Shown here: in pieces, positions 35,735 through 44,712 of the stretch
Layout of the letters: every line of letters begins with the position of its first letter
Position numbering within the stretch: position 1 is the first letter of the stretch
Origin: Syncephalis plumigaleata
Taxonomy: Eukaryota; Zoopagomycota; Zoopagomycetes; Zoopagales; Piptocephalidaceae
Direction: 5' to 3'
NCBI GenBank assembly: GCA_025201365.1
Contig: JAIXMF010000082.1
Span: 1-44,712 of the forward strand
Length of the DNA: 44,712 nt
Made by a program: the position numbers and the translations under genes
Notes under the pieces: generated by a model
Told to the model about the DNA's origin: nothing
The model's database searches: none
What the model saw: the letters and a program-made list of their open reading frames with translations, nothing else

Positions 35735-37820
35735 TTAGGCCAACGTGCTAACTCCTCGACTGAAGAGTTGGCCCCAACTTTTGTTAGGCCTTGTTATGCC
35801 GGGTAGCTCGAGGTCCTCCATTTTCTCCCCGGTCGAAGTCATCTCCGACGCGGTCTCGGTTAGCTTCGACATCATCGATTTACGCGACATCATGGATTGG
35901 CGCAATGGCACAGGATTGTTTAGGGAAACAAGTGCTACTAGACCAATACCGCGTATAATGCCGAATACCGTCAATGTAACAAATACATCCATGTGCTTAT
36001 GGGCATTCCAATTGTTACGCTGACTTAGAGACATGCTTGAATAGATGCCTTGAGCGATCATGTAAAGGAAACCGGGAAGGGCTAATCGTGCCATCTATCC
36101 TATGTGTTAGTCGTTTCGTAAATGTGGATCGGTTCATTAGGATTCCGAATCAAAAGAAATACTTGCCAGATTGAATCGTTTAATTTGTGCTCGGGTAATG
36201 ATGTCGATTGACTGTTGCATTTCCTTGTTCGCCACACCTAATGATTGGTTTAATATGAATAAATGAACGATAATTATGATTATCATTACCTATTCCAATG
36301 AGTAACAAGGCAATTAGCGCATAGATACACATTAATGCAACACGAGCACCGGCTGCTATGCGTAAGGCTTCATCGTGTCCGCTCATGGTGGATCTACCCA
36401 TATTTACTGTATTTGTAATGAAGCAGAACACTTCAACTAGGAGTGCGACATGACAGCTGTAGAATAGACTAGCGATAGCAATATTCATATTACTGATCAT
36501 GTCCCTTATCGTACGATGCCTGCGTTTTATTATCAAGCAGTTAGGGTTAATCGAATTGTTATGATGTATCACTACTACTCACCATATAAGCAACTGAATG
36601 TAGAAGCATCCACCGTAAAATAGGGAATCAAATGTTTTTAGCAAATAGGTCGAAGACGTGACAAGTCGTATTGGAAGTGTAATAGTGAAGCCTTGATAAT
36701 AGTTGATATTAATTGATTAGTTAGTTAGTTAGTTAGTCAGAATGAAGCAAACATGTATATACAAATGGGTCACTTACATATTCCGGCAATGATACCCAGA
36801 AGATGCGCTACTTGTACCGGACCAAACGAGTAATCATTCCTTGCTGCACGCTGTATGAAACGTACTGCACTCACAAGTGTCACCACGGCACTCTGTATGA
36901 TCGATCGGTGTTAGCGAATAGAATGTCGTTGATCCGAATGTGCATTATGCGAAACTTACAAAAGCACAGGCGACATATCTGAACGTAATAAAATCTCGAT
37001 TGAGGAATATCTCATTCCAACGTCCCAGCTCTAATAGTTGAATCATTGTTAGTATAGTCTATGGTGTGGCAAGCAAGCAAAAACAGGAAAGTTACCTTTA
37101 GCAACATTGACCGTCATTGGATATTGCGCCTGTCGTAGTCGTGTGTACACGTTATCGGAAGCAATACTGGGTACGAGTGCAGTTGTTATTGCAGGACTGC
37201 CATCCAAATCAATCAGATGATAGGAGGAGTAGGGATCGCTGTAAGGTCCGCTGTAATCACCGGCTATGTCCTTGTCGACAGTTGTAAATATGAGAAGCAT
37301 ATTGGCCACCGGATATCCGGATCTTTCTAGATTACTGGCATAGGTGGCGACCGCCTTTGTAAGCTAGATTACATTCCATTGTATTAGTATTCACTAATCG
37401 ATCATCGATGCTTGTCAGTGACACGCGATTTACCTGGGCATACGTGTTACAATTGGCTGTCGCCGCGTCCTCCCAATTGATACCGATAACACTACCTTTG
37501 TAGTGGGTCAAATTAGTGTCGGCCAAAATGATGCTGTCGCCGGTACGATTGAAAGCAAGTCCGCAGTTCTGCTGGTTGACAGTCGAACGGAATCGAGGAA
37601 GCAGCAATAATCCGGTGTAGTTGTAGTCTGGCGTCGTAGTCTCAAAGTAATCTTGCGTAGCGAGACTAGGGAAATCACGCAAGAGCGAATCGGTTGCAGT
37701 GTTGTTGTTTTGCACTAGGGTTAGCTTAGCAAAAGTGCCACTAGCACTAATGGCACCGATTATCAGTGAAATACGTGCAATAGCACCGCCAGCAGTGCCT
37801 AGAAGAAGGGAAGGTCTCAT
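35735..37820 (-). CDS. Paralogue C: PA-like ectodomain, seven-helix membrane protein
   Basis: Eight exons (37820-37434, 37363-37096, 37030-36960, 36892-36778, 36691-36583, 36519-36290, 36237-36167, 36094-35735) give 536 residues. A hydrophobic signal segment (ISLIIGAISASGTFA) is followed by a PA-like ectodomain with ATQDYF, CNTYAQ, SGPYSDPYSS and several N-glycosylation sites (NNT, NYT, NRT, NLT), then LGRWNEIFLN and about seven hydrophobic helices. The tail has repeated SRKSMMSK-type Ser/Lys patches. The intron 36166-36095 starts with GC rather than GT, the only non-GT donor in my models; no GT donor nearby keeps the frame. Exons of 71, 115 and 109 nt match paralogues B and D (D has 145 in the last). 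Confidence 0.84.
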
Positions 37821-38360
37821 GGTTGTGTTTATTTGGTGTTGCAAATGATGCTATCGCTATTATTGATTAGGATTGCTAACGAATAAAATGGCTTAATAAA
37901 GCAAAGTAGAATAATGATAATAATAATAATAATGACGAATTCAATAGATATTAGTTTCGTGGCACAGCACGGTTATAATGACGATTTATCGGTTATCGCT
38001 TTGTTTGTTTGTTTAATCAGAAAAGCAAATGATTAGTTAGGATGAAATGCAAGTTCTATAGACTGGCACTGGTTTGTTGACTAGTAGCGAGAGCGAGAGA
38101 GAGAGGGAGAGAAAATAAGAAAGAAGTTAGGATATTGATGTAAAGAAATGAGGAGTAGTCAAACTATACCACTACTAATAATGATTAGGATCATGGAGTA
38201 CGTATGTATTTTTCTCATGTAGTCAGAGGAATAGATTACGAGTATGGTAATGACATCACCATGAAAAGTAATTTTTCCTGAGCGGAATCTAAGCACCGCT
38301 AATTAACAAGTAAACAAGGAAATGACTTATTAGGAATGTGAGTAGCGATAACAAGCACGG
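37821..38360. other. Intergenic upstream of paralogue C
   Basis: About 540 bp. It holds the promoter of C, an AAT run (about 37917-37931), a GA-rich stretch (about 38088-38115), and similarity to the sequence just beyond the Fanzor-like copy 1 stop (GTAGCGATAAC ... CACGG near 38342-38363). No TIR was found here. Confidence 0.45.
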
Positions 38361-38744
38361 TTAAGTTGTTTGTTGTTGTCCATCATTTCTTGAACATTTA
38401 GAAGTAATGGCACTTTGATGAAATTGTGTTGGAACATCGTTTCCATTGCAAATACTGAGAATAATCTGAATAACATTCAGACATGCTGCCATATCCCGAT
38501 TCCATAAATGATACTCGAATCCTTTACCATTCATGTCATCTTTACAATTCTGATGTGTGCATCTAATAGAATAATGAATTAGTATAGTGTTATAGATTGT
38601 ACTCATCTTAAGAAGGCATGACAAGTGACAGTAGGATATCTCGTCAATTAGAAAGACTTGAACACCATGCTTCATTATTATCCACACTTGCATATGATTT
38701 ATTTGTGTATTCTTGATTAAAATAACGTCATTGTATTCCTCCAC
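38361..38744 (-). pseudogene. Fanzor/TnpB-like C-terminal remnant (copy 2)
   Basis: An open frame of 127 codons. It includes GVQVFLIDE, a degenerate cysteine-rich part (CHLSC ... RCTHQNC), then HLWNRDMAACLNVIQI and NDVPTQF, which align directly with copy 1 at 25310-25507. The order strand-DE, zinc-finger cysteines, WNRDxxAxxN matches the C-terminal RuvC/zinc-finger part of Fanzor nucleases. The expected conserved segment after DE and the whole N-terminal half are absent. The frame opens only 30 nt from the F-box start codon on the other strand, so it may now serve as promoter DNA. An independent small gene is possible but less likely. Confidence 0.62.
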
Positions 38745-38773
38745 CCATATCGCCTTTCTTATTCCATTCCACT

Positions 38774-40405
38774 ATGTCTACTACTACTACTACTGAAATA
38801 TCGAGTAATTCCAACTCGTCTTGTAGATTACTAGTTTGTCTGAATAGTCTTCCATTTCATGACCAGCGTGTCTTCCGTAGTCTACTTGGTCATACCGAAT
38901 TATTGCGTTTATCAGCATGTTGTCGCTCGTTAAGAAGCAGTATTCGAAATGACACAGTATTATGGCAAGCACTATACCATAGGGATTTCCTATCGGGAGC
39001 ATATTATACTAAAGAAATGGATTTCGTATTGTGGTGTATACGCACGGATGTCAACAATCCATGTACATCGGATAAACGAGCCGATCTACTAGAGAATGTA
39101 GACTGGTACAACACATATCGTCGACGAGTGAGCACCGAGAATAATTGGCGATATGGACGATGCAACACCATGCATATCGATATGGAACAGGACGAGCGTG
39201 GAGTATCTTATTACAGATATAGTAGTAGTAGCCGTATATTTATTGCGCAGCAAGATCGTTCAAACGAAACATCACGTCATAGCTATGCTTTAGAATATCT
39301 ACCACATTCGAATCTTAGATCAGGCAACAATACTGTGCATAACAGTACAGTATCCACATCGCCAAACATTTTTTCGCTAGATATTGGTAATGAAGATGAG
39401 TATGATTATGTCTCGGGTGATCACTATATAGCTGTATTTCCTAGTAATATCGAGAGCGACACCAACGATAATGTAAAAATACTTTCTCGTAAACATGGTG
39501 GTATTTTCACTACATTCGATGTTCCAGGTCGATATCGAGTGGATACAATCGAGGGCAAATGGGTATTGCTAGTGGACAAATTACAAGTACTAGTTAATGA
39601 TTCGCTAAGTTGGAAAAGTAAGAGTGATAACTATACTATGATGCAATATAGCTAGTACTAATAACCAATACATTCAGCCGATATAATGGTATTCGATATA
39701 GATAATAGTATCATGTGTCCAGGAAACATTGATGATACATGGGAGACGACATGTTTCTATCAAACAACCAATGATACAGCAATAGTATACACGGCAAGAA
39801 TAATCAAAGATAATGATACAGATCGTATTGAATGGGCACTACATCAGTTCTCGAGCAACAATCCTGTTATACAATTGCGAAGTGGCTGGTTTCAACTACC
39901 TGAAATGATGCCGGATATGAGAATATTTGCTCAAAATTCATATGATTCGTATATGATTCTTAGATTACGTGGTCATCCTAATTTTTATCCATATATAATG
40001 CATAGTGTAGCATCCAATGGTCAAAGCCAGGCTCCACGTAATAGTTATATTATGACAGACCAGCATATACTTGCTCCATTGTTAAGAGCTGGATGCAGAT
40101 ATTCGATGTTTGATTCCAGACTGACAAAAGTATGGACAAACTTATCCTACAATGACGATCAAGTATTACGGATTCCAGGTACAAATTTCATCAGACATAT
40201 TATTGGAGATCTTTATATTTTTACTGTAAAAGATCATAATGGTAGAGGAAATCGACTGTTTGTAGATATTAGTACAAAAGAAATAATACGTAAATTGGAA
40301 GCGCCATCCATGGGCTTTGAGTCGGATAATCGTGCAACGGTTGGTACGATATATAGTCCATTTGGCAGCCATACACAAATAATACAAGAATATGGTGGAC
40401 TATAA
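38774..40405 (+). CDS. F-box protein
   Basis: Two exons, 38774-39617 and 39678-40405, give 523 residues. After a Thr/Ser/Asn-rich start, residues about 25-75 form an F-box: LPFHDQRVFRSLLGHTELLR, then SACCRSLRSSI and LWQALYHRDF, which ends as F-boxes typically do. The remaining about 420 residues have no motif I can name; alternating short hydrophobic stretches suggest a beta-rich (possibly propeller) substrate-binding region. F-box proteins act as SCF ubiquitin-ligase receptors via Skp1. The unspliced frame ends early at 39655, so the intron is needed. AATAAA follows at 40414-40419. Confidence 0.82.
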
Positions 40406-41456
40406 CAAACATCAATAAATCATACTATATTAGTTAATAAGAGTAGTATTTATACATCATTGAACCATGGAACATGCTAATACTTTCTATGAACTGGATG
40501 ATTAGTTAGAATAAACTCACCGTATTTCTCTCTCCTCATTTGAGAATGTCAAATACAACAAATTACAAGAGTTATATATTTTCATGTAAGTTTCGCCATA
40601 CTGTTCACTGGAATGGTCTCTTATGGAACGTTCATCCACATGAACAGTATGTGACGCCACATCGTATAAATTATGGAGAAGATCATTGTCTTATTTTGTT
40701 TATTCATTCATTTTGAGGCAACCGCATGATTACACACATTCTCACATACACATTGCTAAATTAATGGTGGATGCCTTTTGTGCCAGTCAACGTTTGTCTA
40801 CGTCCAATCATTATGACCAAATCCTGTTATGCGTTATAGTGAGTTGCCTTTGTTAGTACAAGTACTTGCAGGTTCTGCTTTTGCACCGCGTGTACGCATG
40901 CTGCCGATGCCAGGCTGCATAGAGTGAAATTTGGAACATTCGCAGACTGAACTGCATCCTTTTCCTTCATATTCCTACAACAACACACTATCGTTTACCA
41001 GCAACTATTTGTAACTAATATCGAGTTGCTGTTCCTTCTTCTCCTCCTTCTTTACCCTCTTCTTCGCTATCGTCGTCACTATCGTTGTCGTCTTTATTAT
41101 CTCTCGCTTAGTTCGCTAATATTTACGGTACCACTAATACGTACGGTAACTGCTAATGCTGTTGCAACCACAGTTGTAGGAATATCCCAAATCGAATCCT
41201 TTCTCCTTCGACACCTTAGATTATTTCATCTATCAATTCATCTATTCTTCTGTTTATTTATTTATTTCGTCGAACAAAAAAGGCCGTATTTCCCTGCTGA
41301 TAGTGTATTCACTCGTATCACGTATTGTGTATTATCAAACGGTAACGATAGCGGTGTTACGTGTACTCAATCAATAATTTCTCCCTTGCTTGTTCGGTCG
41401 GTCTAGCAGTCCAACTTGGCAGATATACTGGGGCATAGCACGCCACATTAATCCGA
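40406..41456. other. Intergenic between F-box gene and paralogue D
   Basis: About 1.05 kb with the F-box 3' UTR and the promoter or leader of D. A perfect 11-bp inverted repeat (40597-40607 with 40641-40651) is present. A pyrimidine-rich stretch (about 41025-41100) may be a promoter or leader. No gene is supported; an upstream non-coding exon of D is possible. Confidence 0.45.
40597..40651. repeat. 11-bp inverted repeat with 33-nt spacer
   Basis: CATACTGTTCA at 40597-40607 is matched by its exact reverse complement at 40641-40651. The transcript would form a stem-loop about 180 nt beyond the F-box polyadenylation signal. It could also be an old insertion footprint. Confidence 0.7.
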
Positions 41457-43662
41457 ATGTTATCGTCACACTGGTCTTGCATAATAGCGTATTTCACGCA
41501 AACACGACCACCTATCCATTCCATCGTAATCGCATTCTTACTATCAACGTTATGGCTACCGAGACTTGTCCCGGCCTATGTGGTATTTGGTAATACACAG
41601 CGTAATGTTACGGCACCCACCGTGGACTACTTCCAACAACAAGTCAAGCCGTATGATCGATACGGTCCCATGGTGTTGCCGGCATTTAGCGCAAACGAGC
41701 AATGTGTTTTCAAGTCACCATCGCCAAATCCACTGGTTGCCAATACATTGGCCAAATCAGGATTCAGTACGGTATTGGCAATCAATTGGACTAATGCCAT
41801 GGATTTTGGCTGTCGTAATTACGCTCATGTAAGCTACTAGTTTGCCTATATATGGTCTATTACACATATGCCAGATGAATAAGCATTAATTCGTATTTGT
41901 GTTATTGATCAGGCGGTGCACGCGTTGGAAATGACTGAGGATGCATATCAGCAATCTGGATTCCCATCACCATTTACAATTCTACTAATGATACCTGTAT
42001 TCCTTCCGGGTCCATTCGGTGGCCCGCTCACTGATCGCTACATAGCGCATGACCCACATGTTGGCAACGAGTTTCCAACGACGAACGTCGCCCTAATGAA
42101 CATCAATGACTACGCGCAATTTCTACGAAACAAAACTGACACAACATCCACGCAGTATGTGCGCATCGTCCATGGTATGTGATCGAACAATGATTGACGC
42201 ATGTGCACGCTTGCTAACTAGTTGCTGACTTCTATAGAGCAAGGATCGTGGAATTCCGTATTTCTCTCGAACGAATACGTTGGCTTCAACTGGGCTTTAT
42301 TCTCCATCGTATGTATTGATAAGAAGAGGAAGAGGAGGAGGAGGAGGAGGAAACATTTGATTGACTACACGAATACATATACTTACATTCCTGTCTCTAG
42401 AATGCAATTGTCAGCGTTTATGGCCTGTTCATCTTTGCTACCACGCTATTTCTACGGAAGTTTGCCGCAGATATTCGGAATGTCGTGTTTATCCTTGGTT
42501 TTCTCGCAGTTATCGGTAAGTCGACGTAATATCGAATGGTAGTAATGAGTATTTGGCTAAAACGACCCATGTCACCAGCGAATACGGTAGCAATGGCACA
42601 TCGATACGCTAATTACACGAGAATGACATTGGAGCAAGTATCCAGCTGTCTCTCCTGCATCGCTTTCTACATGTTGTTATATTTATGGTAAGATGGACCA
42701 TTTCATTTACTAGTAATCTCTTATTAAATTTATCATAATGCAGGAGTTCATTATTATCGCAGATTAAACGCGATCGTAGCATGTATCCACTACGCTGTTT
42801 CCTCATATTCGGCGCATTGGTGGCTCTATGGACGGCGGTCAACACGCTTATCTGGCTAAACTACTGGGACACGAGCAGCATCGAGTCGATCATTAGGGTC
42901 AATCGTTACCTTACACCGATCACGCAACTCTTGGTGGCACTACTATTCTGCCTGGTTGGTAAGTTGTATCGTGGAGGACTATCAAGCATCTAGTAATAGT
43001 AATTGAATGTTAGGTTATCGTTTTCGTACTCGTAGAAATCAATGTCGAATGTCCCAAGAGACGCAACAAGCTCTTACCAAGGTAAGCGAGATTGCACAAC
43101 TAGATGATGACGATGATGATCATACAGCTAATGATGCTTGTAACCTTCCTACCAGCTGGCATGGTTAAGCGTGATGGGATTCATCACCTTTTTACTGCAA
43201 GCAATCGCCAACTTCATCAGTGGACCAATCGACAATCTGACGAGTGTATCGGTGGCCGTTATCAATTACACTTTCCTCACGATGGCATTCACCATACGAA
43301 GCGTGGCAATTATCATGATTCTAGGTGTACGTGTGCCTAAACACTTACGTGAAGCAGGTGGCACCTCGGGAATTGTCAGCTCCACCGGTGAACCTGCCAA
43401 CAATCATAGTTTTGCAGACACCGAAGGCAAACGGTATGGCGCGGAAACCCTACAAGCTAAAATGTTTTTCATTCAAACTTACTCGCCTACCTATTCACCC
43501 GCCTATTATCATCATAATGAGGTGAGTCTAGTCATTATTACTATTATTACTAATAATACGGGCATTAATGATGGTCATTCTGTTATGTTTTTAATGTAGG
43601 CTCAACGCTTCTCTGTCAATCTAGCTCCTGATCCACTTGATAATCAATACCAACATCACTAA
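41457..43662 (+). CDS. Paralogue D: PA-like ectodomain, seven-helix membrane protein
   Basis: Nine exons (41457-41828, 41913-42174, 42238-42308, 42401-42515, 42543-42687, 42744-42958, 43014-43081, 43156-43521, 43600-43662) give 558 residues. The start at 41457 places a signal segment (IVIAFLLSTLWLP) ahead of APTVDYF, the PA-like ectodomain (VLAINW, CRNYAH, GGPLTDRY, TTNVALM), QGSWNSVFLS and about seven hydrophobic helices, ending in a polar tail with a TYSPTYSPAYY repeat. Exons of 71, 115 and 68 nt match the paralogues; the next exon is 145 instead of 109, a 12-residue insertion between helices. An upstream exon cannot be excluded. The intron before exon 5 is very short (27 nt), so that junction is the weakest part of the model. 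AATAAA lies at 43685-43690. Confidence 0.83.
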
Positions 43663-43833
43663 TAATAATAGTAATGCTAGTAATAATAAAAGAATGCATT
43701 TCTACTAGTGCTGTTTATTTTAATGAGAATAGAAAGGTTCATCTTCATATACTTGCTAATCACTAGGGAGATTATAGCGACATGGGAAGTATACCGCTGA
43801 ATTATTCGCTATCCATGATCCACTTTATCTATC

Positions 43834-44712
43834 TTAGATACCACGCTGAACACGTCGTTTATAAATGACTAAACTTAGAACAAGTCCAAACATACATCCA
43901 GCGGTTGCAGCGAAGAATCCATCGCGATAGCACATTCTACCACTACAGCCACGCGGTTGATCTTGTCGCGCGTCAAATATAGCGCCAAACATAGCGCTAA
44001 ATAGCTGGCTACCCAGTGCAATCGCCCAACCTAACAAGCCACTAGTAATGAAATGGCAAATAGTAATGTTATTAATCATTATCGCAGCTCGTTTACATCA
44101 CGTTACAAGATCGCTCGTACTACTTACACATTACGACCACAATGCTCAGTGCCCCAGTAATCGCTAACGATAACGGTAACAATCGTGAATATAGCTCCAG
44201 ATGCTACACCTGAAAAAGCGGTTATTACGTAGAACCACAAAACTGAATTAACCTGAGATGCGGAAAATAAAGCACACGTCTGGATTAGAGCTGCCAGCGT
44301 AAAGAAGAACATTCGATTCGTGTTGAATCGTCGTTTACACCAATCCGAAACGTAGCCTGTCATTAGACCGGCTATACATCCGGCAACACTACTGATCATG
44401 ATCGACTTGTTCAGTGTAAGCTGTGCTTGATTACTTTCATCAATGTCGTAGAGTTTCATCGAATACTGCGTCGACTCTTGCCATAACTCCTCCACTACAT
44501 GTCCCACATTGTTAATATACATGAGATCCACACCGACAACCATGCATGTGGCCACCCAGAAAAGCCAGAAATCAACGTCATGCAGTATTTCCTTTAGTGA
44601 AGAAGCAGACGTATGACTAGAATATGATGATAGACTGATCTTTCCCGAGATAAAGTCGTCGTTGTTGCCATCATCATCATCAGCATCATCGTTCTCATAC
44701 GCCGTTATTAAT
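43834..44712 (-). CDS. Major facilitator transporter, C-terminal part (cut by window edge)
   Basis: Two exons are visible, 44712-44128 (open at the window edge) and 44041-43834, covering about 260 C-terminal residues. An acidic, Ser-rich loop (about the first 40 residues) leads into DVDFWLFWVATCMV and DLMYINNVGHV, a pattern of the nodulin-like/Mch1-type major facilitators. Further helices follow, with GYVSDWCKRRF matching the facilitator loop G-x-x-x-D-x-x-x-x-R. The C-terminus ends in a basic KRRVQRG tail. Thus the second half of a 12-helix transporter is here, probably a vacuolar or plasma-membrane solute or monocarboxylate carrier. Substrate cannot be told. It converges with paralogue D; the stops are about 170 bp apart. 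A minus-strand AATAAA lies at 43714-43719. Confidence 0.8.

Noticed and set aside
38200-38360. Terminal inverted repeat for the second Fanzor-like copy
   Set aside because: No match to the 25198-25223 end was found on either side; only weak similarity near the stop codon.
41026-41406. 126-codon plus-strand frame ahead of paralogue D
   Set aside because: Starts with a Leu-rich CT tract; looks like leader or promoter DNA. It could contain a non-coding exon but shows no family motif.
1-44712. CRISPR array or bacterial operon structure
   Set aside because: No spaced direct repeats of the right size; genes are spliced and eukaryotic.

Overview
The window is eukaryotic nuclear DNA, most likely from an early-diverging (zygomycete-grade) fungus. 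Nearly all genes are split by short GT-AG introns of about 50-75 nt, several with yeast-like TACTAAC or GCTAAC branch sites. Genes are close together on both strands, and the non-coding DNA is AT-rich and full of microsatellites. The gene set is fungus-like: DOT1, PRP6, a Tudor-less SMN, single-domain acyl-CoA-binding protein, AP180, and a copia element. Phylum is inference only. All multi-exon models below were built by hand from splice sites and reading frame; every complete model sums to a whole number of codons.

Layout. 1-4493: a Ty1/copia retrotransposon with one intact Gag-Pol ORF and a complete 3' LTR (the 5' LTR is cut by the window edge). 4595-6974 (-): a secreted S9/oligopeptidase B-like protein whose catalytic residues are replaced. 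8205-12256 (-): a 1285-residue Ser/Pro-rich basic protein of unknown function. 12257-16520: a 4.3 kb stretch with no supported gene. 16521-18575 (+): DOT1 histone H3K79 methyltransferase. 19224-19643 (+): SERF. 19777-20708 (-): SMN. 20909-24534 (+): PRP6. SMN and PRP6, both spliceosome factors, are head to head across 200 bp. 24683-25053 (-): ACBP. 25198-25747: a 550 bp TIR element flanked by TA that carries a broken Fanzor/TnpB-like C-terminus. 26507-28847 (+): AP180/CALM-type ANTH clathrin adaptor.

29318-43662 is the most unusual part: four diverged paralogues (A, B, C on -, D on +) of a protein with a signal peptide, a protease-associated (PA)-like ectodomain, a conserved G-x-W-N juxtamembrane motif, about seven membrane helices and a cytoplasmic tail. 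This is a receptor-like architecture that I cannot place in a named family. They share an exon-length fingerprint (71-115-109 nt). A second Fanzor-like relic and an F-box gene lie between C and D. The right edge holds the C-terminal part of a major facilitator transporter.

How the genes work together: PRP6 and SMN act in snRNP and tri-snRNP biogenesis, and AP180 acts in endocytosis. The A-D cluster may form a lineage-specific sensing or transport family. The other neighbours look functionally independent.
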